DNA from: Burkholderiales bacterium RIFCSPLOWO2_12_FULL_61_40
Lineage (GTDB): Bacteria > Pseudomonadota > Gammaproteobacteria > Burkholderiales > Burkholderiaceae_C
Direction of reading: 5' to 3'
DNA: 64,000 nt
Assembly (NCBI GenBank): GCA_001770935.1
Contig: MESI01000083.1
Location: 35,947-99,946, forward strand
Shown piece after piece: positions 35,967 to 43,596 of this stretch. Below the pieces are notes generated by a model that ran no database searches, had not been told where the DNA came from, and saw only the letters and a list, made by a program, of their open reading frames with translations. Position 1 is the first letter of the stretch; each line of letters starts with the position of its first letter. The position numbers and the translations under genes are program-made.

Positions 35967-37396
35967 CCCGTTTAGAAGTTAACGGTTTCAAAACCTTTGA
36001 AAAGCTGGATGTCACGCTCACCCCCTTCACCATGGTGGTGGGCAACAACGCCGCAGGCAAAAGCAACCTGTTTGACGTGATTCAACTGCTGTCCAACCTG
36101 GCGACCAAGGATGTGTCTGAGGCGGTCAATGGCATGCGGGGTGAGCCGCTGGAACTTTTCAGGCAGACCGCTGCGGGGCGGTCCAAGCAAATAGAGTTGG
36201 CGGTGGAGGTGTTGATTGACCCGACGGTAAAAGACCCCTGGGGCAGCGAGGTCACGCTCACGCATACCCGTCTGCGTTACGAGGTCACACTGGAACGCAG
36301 GGAAATCAAGCCGGGCATTGAGCGGATTCAAGTGGCCAGAGAAGCCGCTTTTCCCATCAGGAGCAAAGATGATGGGTGGGTTAAAAAAATGGCGCCGTCC
36401 AAGACGTTTCGTGAGGCGTACCTCAAATACTCGCGTAAAACCCCCTTGCTGACGACTGAAAGCATGCCCGAGGGGTTGACGTTTAGCATCCACCAAGATG
36501 GCAAGCATGGGCGCAATCGCCCTGCAAGTGCTGCCGAGGCAACGGTTCTTTACAGCATTACCAACGCAGAGTTCCCCCACCTTTTTGCCTTGCGTGAAGC
36601 CATGCGGCATTGGCGACTGCTGCAACTTGATCCGGCACTGCTGCGCAAACCTGTGCCTGCGACCGCATCGGACGTGCTGAATGCCGACGGCTCCAATCTG
36701 GCTGCGGTATTGGCCCAGTTAAAAGCGGAAACCGCAACGGCTGTCCGTCCCGATGGCGTGCTCAGCGATATTGTTGCGGAACTTAACAATCTAATTCCCG
36801 GCACCACAAAGCTGGATGCCGAGTTGCATGAAGCCAGTCGTGAATACCGGATCAAACTCACCATGCGAGATGGCTTGCCGTTCAGTTCACGCGTGATTTC
36901 TGATGGCACCCTGCGCGTGTTGGCCCTCCTTACGCTGCTGCACGACCCACGGCATCGCGGTTTGATTTGTTTTGAAGAGCCAGAAAATGGCGTGCATCCT
37001 GCACGAATCAAGCAGCTGATTCAGCGGCTCAAGGATATGGTGACCCGCCCACAAGATTTTGAGGAAGAGGAAGAGGAAGAGGAAGATGGTGGGGCTGAAA
37101 GTGAAAAAAAGAAGGTGGTTCCGCCCTTGAGCCAGCTGCTGCTCAACAGCCATTCCCCCGTGGTGCTGTCGGCCTTGATTGACAAGGACTTGCACCCGGT
37201 CGAGGGCTCGATTTTGTTTGCCGATACGGCAACCGTGAGCGAGCCCAGTACCCACGAACTGCGGCGTAAAACACGCTTGCGGCCGGTGTGGTCGAAGGAT
37301 CAGGCGGATCTGTTCAGTGAGAGCGACACGGCACGGGGCTTCGTGTCGGAGTTCGAGGTCAAGAAGGTGCTTGAAACCGTGAGTACCGAGGACTGA
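35960..37396 (+). CDS. AAA family ATPase (OLD/RecF-like, no nuclease domain)
   Basis: A 478-residue ATPase of the SMC/RecF-like AAA_15/AAA_21 group: LEVNGFKTFEKLDVTL, Walker A GNNAAGKSN at 28-36, Walker B GLICFEEPENGVHP and switch histidine NSHSPVVLSAL. An acidic run of eight Glu, coded by (GAGGAA)4 at 37061-37084, is inserted between Walker B and the histidine loop. AAGGAG lies six bases before the ATG. The gene following after 2 bases encodes a TOPRIM/DUF4276-like protein, so the pair looks like a split OLD nuclease, as in the RloA/RloB and PARIS-type pairs. A defence role is inferred. Confidence 0.82.
   Translation: MLTRLEVNGFKTFEKLDVTLTPFTMVVGNNAAGKSNLFDVIQLLSNLATKDVSEAVNGMRGEPLELFRQTAAGRSKQIELAVEVLIDPTVKDPWGSEVTLTHTRLRYEVTLERREIKPGIERIQVAREAAFPIRSKDDGWVKKMAPSKTFREAYLKYSRKTPLLTTESMPEGLTFSIHQDGKHGRNRPASAAEATVLYSITNAEFPHLFALREAMRHWRLLQLDPALLRKPVPATASDVLNADGSNLAAVLAQLKAETATAVRPDGVLSDIVAELNNLIPGTTKLDAELHEASREYRIKLTMRDGLPFSSRVISDGTLRVLALLTLLHDPRHRGLICFEEPENGVHPARIKQLIQRLKDMVTRPQDFEEEEEEEEDGGAESEKKKVVPPLSQLLLNSHSPVVLSALIDKDLHPVEGSILFADTATVSEPSTHELRRKTRLRPVWSKDQADLFSESDTARGFVSEFEVKKVLETVSTED
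37061..37084 (+). repeat. (GAGGAA)4 hexanucleotide repeat in ATPase gene
   Basis: Four perfect hexanucleotide units encode eight consecutive Glu. Changes in copy number would keep the frame and only lengthen or shorten the acidic loop. Confidence 0.9.
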
Positions 37397-37398
37397 CC

Positions 37399-38064
37399 AT
37401 GCACTATCTTGGAATCGCCTTGTACGCCGAAGGCCCAACGGATTACTATTTTTTGCAGCCTCTTTTACAGCGACTGTGCGAGGATATTTGCGTGCGGGAG
37501 TCCCCTCACAGTGTCGAATTTAGCGAGGTGTTGGCCCTTGATCATTCGTCAAAGACAAAAGATGCACCCAGGGAGCAGCGGATCTTGGATGCGGCCAAGG
37601 CTGCGCGGGGTGTATGGCGAGTGCTGTTTGTTCATACGGACGGTGCAAACGACCCTGCTCGTGCCCGGGAGCAATTGGTTCAACCTGCGTTAGCGCTTCT
37701 ACAGCAGGAGATGGCGCAGGATGGGTGTGGCCTTGCCGTTATTCCGATACGCGAGACAGAGGCGTGGGCCATTTGGGATGGGGACGCGCTTCGTCACGTC
37801 TTTGGCACCACCTTGTCCGACCAGGCCTTGGGGCTTCCTGCGACAGCCAATCTCGTGGAGTCTGTGGCAGACCCGAAAGCGGCGCTCAACACTGCATTCA
37901 ACGCCACGCAGCCGTCTGGTCGGCGAAAAAAACAAGGCATTTCACCCATGTTGAATGCGCTGGGGGAGCAAGTGTCGTTACAGCGATTGCGCCAAATTTC
38001 AGGCTTCGCTCAATTTGAAACCGAATTGAAGCGTGCGCTTGTGCAGTTGCAAATTTTGAAGTGA
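37399..38064 (+). CDS. DUF4276/TOPRIM-like protein paired with the AAA ATPase
   Basis: A 221-residue protein with the DUF4276 pattern: acidic N-terminal ALYAEGPTDYYFLQPLL (E-G-x-x-D), a middle VLFVHTDGAND, and IPIRETEAWAIWD. These resemble the Glu and Asp-x-Asp metal positions of a TOPRIM fold, so a nuclease-type activity is plausible but unproven. It starts 2 bases after the AAA ATPase stop and is certainly co-transcribed. The organisation is like the effector half of two-gene ATPase-TOPRIM defence systems. The exact family was judged by eye. Confidence 0.72.
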   Translation: MHYLGIALYAEGPTDYYFLQPLLQRLCEDICVRESPHSVEFSEVLALDHSSKTKDAPREQRILDAAKAARGVWRVLFVHTDGANDPARAREQLVQPALALLQQEMAQDGCGLAVIPIRETEAWAIWDGDALRHVFGTTLSDQALGLPATANLVESVADPKAALNTAFNATQPSGRRKKQGISPMLNALGEQVSLQRLRQISGFAQFETELKRALVQLQILK

Positions 38065-38099
38065 TTCGGCCAAACAACGCGGACGCCTCTTGAAAGTAT

Positions 38100-38141
38100 A
38101 TGAACACATCCTCCCTCATCCAGACAGTCTGGACCTTTTGA
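38100..38141 (+). pseudogene. Duplicated and truncated copy of the hsdM start
   Basis: ATG at 38100 opens a 13-codon frame reading MNTSSLIQTVWTF then TGA. The true hsdM at 40095 starts MNTSSLIQKVWNF. Over 42 bases the two differ at six positions, one of which makes the stop. The copy lies 10 bases before the Schlafen-like gene. It is best read as a scar left when that gene was placed in front of hsdM, with the old start decaying; a leader-peptide function is also possible. Confidence 0.75.
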
Positions 38142-38151
38142 GCACTCTGGC

Positions 38152-40098
38152 ATGACCCAAGAAATGTCCCTGGACGATGTATCCACCATGGCCGAGAGCG
38201 TGGATCTGGAGTGCAAGGCCGCCCAGGGCCGCGACGGTCAGGGTGAGCTGCCCGACGACTTCTGGAAAAGCTACTGCGCCATGGCCAACAGCGATGGCGG
38301 CGTGATCTGGCTGGGCATTCAGGAAAAGCCGCGCGGCCAGTTCCAGGCCTTGGGTCTGGCCAAGCCGGAGAAGGTCCGCAAGGCGCTGTGGGACAACCTG
38401 AACAACCGCAAGCAGGTGAGCCTCAATTTGCTGTCTGAACAGCAGATTCAGCCGGTGAGCGTGGCTGGCAAAACGGTTTTGCGCATTGAAATCCCCCGTG
38501 CGGCGCGTCAGGTGAGGCCGGTGCATGTGGGCAGCAATCCACTGGAGGGCACCTACCTGCGCCGCTACGAGGGCGATTACCTGGCCGATAACGAGGCGGT
38601 GCGCCGCATGCTGGCCGAGCGGGTGGAGGATTCGCGCGATGAGCGCATCCTGAAAGGGTTCGATTTCACCGACCTGGACATGGACACGGTGGCGGCGTAT
38701 CGCAACCGGTTTGCGGCGGTGAAACCCGGCCATGTGTGGTCGGACTTGCCGCTGGCTGATTTCTTGGAGCGTATTGGGGCGTTTGGCAAGCATCGGGAAG
38801 AGGGTTTCACGGGGCTACGTCTGGCCGGGCTGTTGATGTTTGGCCGTGCGGAAGTGATCCGCGATGCCTTGCCCAACTACATGGTGGACTATCAGGAGCG
38901 GCCAGAGGCCAAGACCGAACGGCGCTGGGTGGACCGTTTGATTCCTGATGGGAGTTGGTCGGGCAATGTGTATGACTTTTTTCGCAAGGTGTACCAAAAG
39001 CTCACCGCCGATTTGAAAGTGCCCTTTCAATTGCAGGACGGTCAACGCATTGAAGACACGCCGGTGCATGAAGCGCTGCGTGAAGCACTGGCGAACACGC
39101 TGATTCATGCCGATTTTTCGGGCCGGGTTTCGGTGCTGGTGGTGAAGCGGCCCGACATGTTTGGCTTTCGCAATCCTGGGTTGATGCGGGTGCCTCTGGT
39201 GGACGCCATCAAAGGTGGCACCAGCGACTGCCGCAACCGCCGCCTGCAAACCATGTTTCAGCAGGTGGGTTATGGCGACCACGCAGGCTCCGGCTTGCCC
39301 AAGATTTACCACAATTGGGCGGGCCAGCATTGGCGGCGTCCGGTGTTGTATGAGGTGCGTGAGCCTGAGCAGACCTTGATGGAGTTGCGCATGACCAGCT
39401 TGCTGCCTGCGGATGCGGTCGCGGAGCTGGAAGCGCACATGGGTGAAAAGTTCTCTGGTCTGCCACAGCTAGAACGGCTGGCGCTGGTCACTGCGGCCAC
39501 GGAGGGGATGGTTCACCATGGCCGACTGCGGGAGATATCGACCGATCATCCGACAGACATTACCAAGATGCTGGGGCGGATGGTGCGTGACGGGCTGCTG
39601 GCATCCGAAGGCGTAGGGCGCGGCATGCGATACCTTTTGCCTTGGCAAGAAAACCAGGCAAAAGTGTTTTTTGGCGATGACGGAACCTCGCTACCACCGG
39701 AGCTAAGCGCCTTAACCCCGGAGCTAAGCTCCTTACCACCGGAGCTAAGCTCCTTACCACCGGAGTACGCCGATCCCTCCACGCAGCAAAATCTGCCGTT
39801 CATTGCCGATTTAAGTGGTTTGAGCGCCCAGGACCTCGCCTTGTTGGTTGCGCTGGCAAAACCGGTCAGTAGTCGCCCGCGAGCAACCCCTGAGCTTGTC
39901 CAACAAACGGTATTGGCGCTGTGCAGGGGGCGCTACCTTGGTCTGCGCGTGTTGGCAGAACTCTTAAAAAGACGCACTCAGGAAGGTGCTGATTTGCGCC
40001 GCCGTATTCTGAATCCTCTGGTTGCCCGAGGCGCACTCAAGCGCGCGTATCCACAGGCAAATGACCCCCGCCAAGCCTACACAACCGTATCTCTATGA
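38152..40098 (+). CDS. Schlafen/AlbA-like putative DNA-binding ATP-binding protein
   Basis: A 648-residue protein of the AlbA_2/Schlafen-like group. Residues about 12-150 form the AlbA_2 domain (ESVDLECKAAQG, then MANSDGGVIWLGI). Residues about 280-400 carry the ATPase-like block (VHEALREALANTLIHADFSG, then GSGLPKIYHNW). Residues 515-540 are a Pro-Glu-Leu repeat coded by 21-bp tandem units, and the C-terminus looks like winged helices. The stop overlaps the hsdM ATG as ATGA, so they are coupled. Such proteins recur inside type I restriction loci; whether it modulates restriction or acts as a tRNA-cutting effector is not known. Confidence 0.78.
   Translation: MTQEMSLDDVSTMAESVDLECKAAQGRDGQGELPDDFWKSYCAMANSDGGVIWLGIQEKPRGQFQALGLAKPEKVRKALWDNLNNRKQVSLNLLSEQQIQPVSVAGKTVLRIEIPRAARQVRPVHVGSNPLEGTYLRRYEGDYLADNEAVRRMLAERVEDSRDERILKGFDFTDLDMDTVAAYRNRFAAVKPGHVWSDLPLADFLERIGAFGKHREEGFTGLRLAGLLMFGRAEVIRDALPNYMVDYQERPEAKTERRWVDRLIPDGSWSGNVYDFFRKVYQKLTADLKVPFQLQDGQRIEDTPVHEALREALANTLIHADFSGRVSVLVVKRPDMFGFRNPGLMRVPLVDAIKGGTSDCRNRRLQTMFQQVGYGDHAGSGLPKIYHNWAGQHWRRPVLYEVREPEQTLMELRMTSLLPADAVAELEAHMGEKFSGLPQLERLALVTAATEGMVHHGRLREISTDHPTDITKMLGRMVRDGLLASEGVGRGMRYLLPWQENQAKVFFGDDGTSLPPELSALTPELSSLPPELSSLPPEYADPSTQQNLPFIADLSGLSAQDLALLVALAKPVSSRPRATPELVQQTVLALCRGRYLGLRVLAELLKRRTQEGADLRRRILNPLVARGALKRAYPQANDPRQAYTTVSL
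39693..39765 (+). repeat. 21-bp tandem repeat (about 3.5 copies) in Schlafen-like gene
   Basis: Units start at 39693, 39714, 39735 and 39756 (last one partial), each like ACCACCGGAGCTAAGCTCC plus TT. They encode a seven-residue PPELSSL repeat. The unit is a multiple of three, so copy-number change keeps the frame. Confidence 0.92.
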
Positions 40099-41564
40099 AC
40101 ACCTCCTCCCTCATCCAGAAAGTCTGGAATTTCTGCCACACCCTGCGCGACGACGGGGTGGGTTATGGCGACTATCTGGAACAGCTGACCTACCTGCTGT
40201 TCCTGAAAATGGCGCACGAGTATGCGCAAGAGCCCTATAAGCGCGACACCCATATCCCCAAGGGCTTTGACTGGTCCACGCTCAAAAGCAAGGTGGGCGA
40301 GCCGCTGGAAGCGCATTACCTGGCGACGCTGCACAAGCTCGGGCAACAGCCGGGCATGCTGGGCGCAATCTTTTTCAAGGCGCAAAACAAGATCCAGGAC
40401 CCGGCCAAGCTGTCACGCCTGGTGCAACTGATTGACGCCGAAAGCTGGGTCGGCATGGACGCTGACACCAAGGGTGACCTGTATGAAGGCTTGCTGCAAA
40501 AGAATGCCGAGGACACCAAGAGCGGCGCAGGCCAGTACTTCACGCCCCGCGCGCTGATCCAGGCCATGGTGGAGTGCGTGCGCCCACAGCCCATGAAGAC
40601 CATTGCCGACCCAGCCTGCGGCACCGGGGGCTTCTTTCTGGGCGCCTACAGTTGGTTGACACGCAAGGGCGGCAAGCTCAACATCCGGCAGCTTGAGTTT
40701 TTGCACCGGAATACCTTTCACGGCAACGAGATCGTGGCGGGCACGCGGCGCATGTGCCTGATGAACCTGTTTTTGCACAACATTGGCGATGTGGACGGCG
40801 AGCCCACGGTGGACCGCGCCGATGCCTTGATTGCCGACTCCGGCCAGCGCTTTGACTATGTGCTGGCCAATCCGCCGTTTGGCAAAAAGAGCAGCATGAC
40901 CATCACCAATGCCGATGGCGAGGAGGACCGCGATGCGCTGACCTACGAGCGCCAGGACTTCTGGGAAACCACGTCCAACAAACAGCTCAACTTTTTGCAG
41001 CACATCGTCACCATCCTGAAAGACAACGGCCAGGCGGCGGTGGTGTTACCGGACAACGTGCTGTTTGAGGGCGGCGCGGGCGAGAAGATCCGCCGCAAGC
41101 TGCTGGAGACTTGCGATGTACACACCGTGCTGCGCCTGCCCACCGGCATTTTTTACGCCCAGGGTGTGAAGGCCAACGTGGTGTTTTTTGACGCCAAGCC
41201 CAAGGATGGGAAGGTGCACACCAAGGGCGTGTGGTTTTACGACCTGCGCACCAACAAGCATTTCACCCTGAAGACCCGCACCCTCAAGCTGGATGATTTG
41301 CAGGATTTCATCACTTGTTATCACCCGGAAAATCGCCACCAACGGCAAGAGACCGAGCGCTTCAAGTGCTACCCCTACGCCGACTTGATGGCCCGCGACA
41401 AGGCCAGCCTGGATATCTTCTGGCTCAAAGACAACAGCCTCGACAACCTGGACGACCTGCCACCCCCCGACGTACTGCAGCAAGAAATCATCGACCACCT
41501 GGAAGCGGCGCTGGCGGCGTTCCGGGATGTGGCAGCCGGGCTACCCCTGCGCGAAGCGGCGTGA
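40095..41564 (+). CDS. hsdM: Type I restriction-modification DNA methyltransferase subunit M
   Basis: A 489-residue adenine-N6 methyltransferase. The helical N-terminal domain (about 1-140) is followed by the SAM-binding motif DPACGTGGF at 172-180 and the catalytic NPPF at 259-262. It forms the M2S methylase and, with HsdR, the restriction complex. The gene is intact. It is last in the island rather than adjacent to hsdS, because three other genes are in between; translation is coupled to the Schlafen-like gene by ATGA. Confidence 0.96.
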   Translation: MNTSSLIQKVWNFCHTLRDDGVGYGDYLEQLTYLLFLKMAHEYAQEPYKRDTHIPKGFDWSTLKSKVGEPLEAHYLATLHKLGQQPGMLGAIFFKAQNKIQDPAKLSRLVQLIDAESWVGMDADTKGDLYEGLLQKNAEDTKSGAGQYFTPRALIQAMVECVRPQPMKTIADPACGTGGFFLGAYSWLTRKGGKLNIRQLEFLHRNTFHGNEIVAGTRRMCLMNLFLHNIGDVDGEPTVDRADALIADSGQRFDYVLANPPFGKKSSMTITNADGEEDRDALTYERQDFWETTSNKQLNFLQHIVTILKDNGQAAVVLPDNVLFEGGAGEKIRRKLLETCDVHTVLRLPTGIFYAQGVKANVVFFDAKPKDGKVHTKGVWFYDLRTNKHFTLKTRTLKLDDLQDFITCYHPENRHQRQETERFKCYPYADLMARDKASLDIFWLKDNSLDNLDDLPPPDVLQQEIIDHLEAALAAFRDVAAGLPLREAA

Positions 41565-41661
41565 TCCCACGGGCAATTTCACACAAGGGTGCAAGTTTCT
41601 TCACACCACGGCCCGCCCATTTGCCGTAGAGTCCCCAGCAAAGACACAGGAGCCGCCCCTC

Positions 41662-43164
41662 ATGCAAGCCACCCCGCCCGCATCCACCACCGAATTGCTA
41701 CAAAAAAAGGAGCTGCTTGCGCAGGTACTACGGGGGCTGGAGGCCTATTTGCCCAAGCATGCCCTGCTCTACCACACGGAAGACACCACGCCCTATGAGT
41801 GCGACGGCCTGACCGCCTACCGCCAGCGCCCGCTGCTGGTGGCGCTGCCGGAGACCGAGGCGCAGGTGCAGGCGGTGCTGAAAACCTGCCATGCCCTGAA
41901 CGTGCCGGTGGTGGCGCGTGGCGCGGGCACCGGGCTGTCGGGCGGCGCCATGCCGCACCAACTGGGGGTGACGCTCTCGCTGGCCAAGTTCAACAAGATC
42001 CTCAAGGTGGACCCGCGCAGCCGCACGGCCGTGGTGCAGTGCGGCGTGCGCAACCTGGCCATCAGCGAGGCGGCGGCGCCCCACGGCCTGTACTACGCGC
42101 CTGACCCCAGCAGCCAGATCGCCTGCACCATCGGTGGCAACGTGGCCGAGAACTCGGGCGGCGTGCACTGCCTCAAATACGGGCTGACCCTGCACAACGT
42201 GCGCAAAGTGCGCGGCTTCACCATGGAGGGTGAGCCCATCACCTTTGGCTCGGACGCGCTGGACGCCCCGGGTTACGACCTGCTCAGTGTGGTGGTGGGC
42301 AGCGAGGGCATGCTGGCCATCATCCATGAAGTCACCGTCCAGTTGATCCCCAAACCCTTGCTGGCGCGCTGCATCATGGCCAGCTTTGACGACATCCGCA
42401 AAGCCGGCGATGCGGTGGCCGCGGTGATTGCGGCGGGCATCATCCCCGCCGGGTTGGAGATGATGGACAAACCCATGACGGCAGCGGTGGAAGACTTTGT
42501 GCACGCGGGCTACGACCTGACGGCCGAAGCCATCTTGCTGTGCGAGAGCGACGGCACGCCCGAAGAAGTGGAAGAAGAAATCGGCCGCATGAGCGAAGTG
42601 CTGCGCACACACGGCGCGACGGCCATCGCGGTCAGCCAGAACGAGGCCGAACGCCTGCGCTTTTGGAGCGGCCGCAAAAACGCCTTCCCGGCCAGCGGGC
42701 GCATCAGCCCAGACTACATGTGTATGGACTCGACCATTCCGCGCAAGCGCCTGGCCGATATCCTGCTGGCGATCCAGGAGATGGAGAAAAAGTACCAGTT
42801 GCGCTGCGCCAACGTGTTCCATGCGGGCGACGGCAACCTGCACCCGCTGATCCTGTTCGATGCCAACGACCCCGACCAATTGCGCCGCTGCGAGCTGTTT
42901 GGCGCCGAGATTCTGGAAACCAGCGTGGCCATGGGTGGCACGGTGACCGGCGAGCATGGCGTGGGCATCGAGAAGCTCAACAGCATGTGTGTGCAGTTCA
43001 GCGCCGAAGAAAACACCCAGATGACCGGCCTCAAGCTAGCCTTCGACCCCCAAGGCCTGCTCAACCCCGGCAAGGTGATTCCCACCCCACAACGCTGCGC
43101 AGAGTACGGCAAGATGCTGGTGCGCGGGGGCAAAATTTCTCACCCGGATTTGCCGCGGTTTTAG
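41662..43164 (+). CDS. glcD: FAD-linked oxidase, GlcD type (glycolate/D-lactate dehydrogenase subunit)
   Basis: A 500-residue FAD-binding_4/FAD-oxidase_C protein: VVARGAGTGLSGGAMPHQLG, IGGNVAENSGGVHCLKYG, and C-terminal FHAGDGNLHPLILFDAND with GEHGVGIEK. It oxidises an alpha-hydroxy acid such as glycolate or D-lactate; no glcE/glcF is adjacent, so the exact substrate is open. The ATG at 41662 follows a GGAG site. Residues about 11-30 (ELLQKKELLAQVLRGLEAYL) are encoded by a copy of the dispersed repeat, replacing part of the normal N-terminal helix. Confidence 0.9.
   Translation: MQATPPASTTELLQKKELLAQVLRGLEAYLPKHALLYHTEDTTPYECDGLTAYRQRPLLVALPETEAQVQAVLKTCHALNVPVVARGAGTGLSGGAMPHQLGVTLSLAKFNKILKVDPRSRTAVVQCGVRNLAISEAAAPHGLYYAPDPSSQIACTIGGNVAENSGGVHCLKYGLTLHNVRKVRGFTMEGEPITFGSDALDAPGYDLLSVVVGSEGMLAIIHEVTVQLIPKPLLARCIMASFDDIRKAGDAVAAVIAAGIIPAGLEMMDKPMTAAVEDFVHAGYDLTAEAILLCESDGTPEEVEEEIGRMSEVLRTHGATAIAVSQNEAERLRFWSGRKNAFPASGRISPDYMCMDSTIPRKRLADILLAIQEMEKKYQLRCANVFHAGDGNLHPLILFDANDPDQLRRCELFGAEILETSVAMGGTVTGEHGVGIEKLNSMCVQFSAEENTQMTGLKLAFDPQGLLNPGKVIPTPQRCAEYGKMLVRGGKISHPDLPRF
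41692..41751 (+). repeat. Dispersed ~60-bp repeat, copy 5, inside glcD coding sequence
   Basis: Reads GAATTGCTACAAAAAAAGG, then AGCTGCTTGCGCAGGTACTA, then CGGGGGCTGGAGGCCTATTT. The core and tail match copy 4. It is translated as part of GlcD with no stop because the TAG seen in non-coding copies is GAG here. Confidence 0.85.
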
Positions 43165-43180
43165 GCCAAGCGCTTCTTCC

Positions 43181-43186
43181 TATAAT
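43181..43186 (+). promoter_or_regulatory. Candidate -10 TATAAT upstream of the Bor-like gene
   Basis: A perfect TATAAT lies 63 bases before the lipoprotein ATG, followed by a small CCGG-based hairpin. The -35 position (43158-43163, GTTTTA) is weak, so the promoter is only tentative. Confidence 0.4.
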
Positions 43187-43248
43187 GGGCCGGTCTCCAA
43201 GCCGGAGGCAGGTTTCAAAATTCACAAAAATCTCAGGAAGAATTCCCT

Positions 43249-43548
43249 ATGTTTAAGTCCGTTCTGTCCACATTGCTCATCAGCGTCGCTTTGGTGGGTT
43301 GTGCCAACCAGCGTTTCAATGTGGCAGGTGAGGTAACCGACACGACCGCCGCGAAAAGCGAAGACAGCCAATCCTTCTTTGTGAATGGAATTGGTCAGAA
43401 ACAAACCATTGACGCCGCCAAGGCTTGCGGTGGTGCAGCCAAAGTCGGCGGCGTCGCCGTCGAACAAGCCCCCATGGACGTTCTGCTGGGAATGGTGACC
43501 TTGGGTATTTACACCCCACGCACGGCACGCGTGTATTGCAAGGCATAA
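43249..43548 (+). CDS. Bor family lipoprotein (lambda Bor / Iss-like)
   Basis: A 99-residue lipoprotein. The signal ends in the lipobox LVGC (Cys18). The mature part matches the Bor/Iss pattern: SQSFFVNGIGQKQTIDAAKACGG and the ending VTLGIYTPRTARVYC. Bor of phage lambda and Iss of E. coli plasmids are outer-membrane lipoproteins linked to serum resistance. GGAA lies 11 bases before the ATG. No phage genes surround it, so it is a domesticated or vertically kept homologue. The function here is unknown. Confidence 0.85.
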   Translation: MFKSVLSTLLISVALVGCANQRFNVAGEVTDTTAAKSEDSQSFFVNGIGQKQTIDAAKACGGAAKVGGVAVEQAPMDVLLGMVTLGIYTPRTARVYCKA

Positions 43549-43563
43549 GCCTCCTTCAGCGCA

Positions 43564-43594
43564 AAAAAGCCCTTCTTCGAAGGGCTTTTTTTTT
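43564..43594 (+). terminator. Rho-independent terminator, probably bidirectional
   Basis: AAAGCCCTTC and GAAGGGCTTT form a perfect 10-bp stem with a 3-base loop, followed by a run of T on the plus strand and preceded by a run of A. It ends the Bor-like transcript and could also end the convergent carboxylase transcript. Confidence 0.92.
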
Positions 43595-43596
43595 GG

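Noticed and set aside
43249..43548. Bor-like gene as evidence of a prophage
   Set aside because: No integrase, structural, lysis or attachment features are seen on either side.
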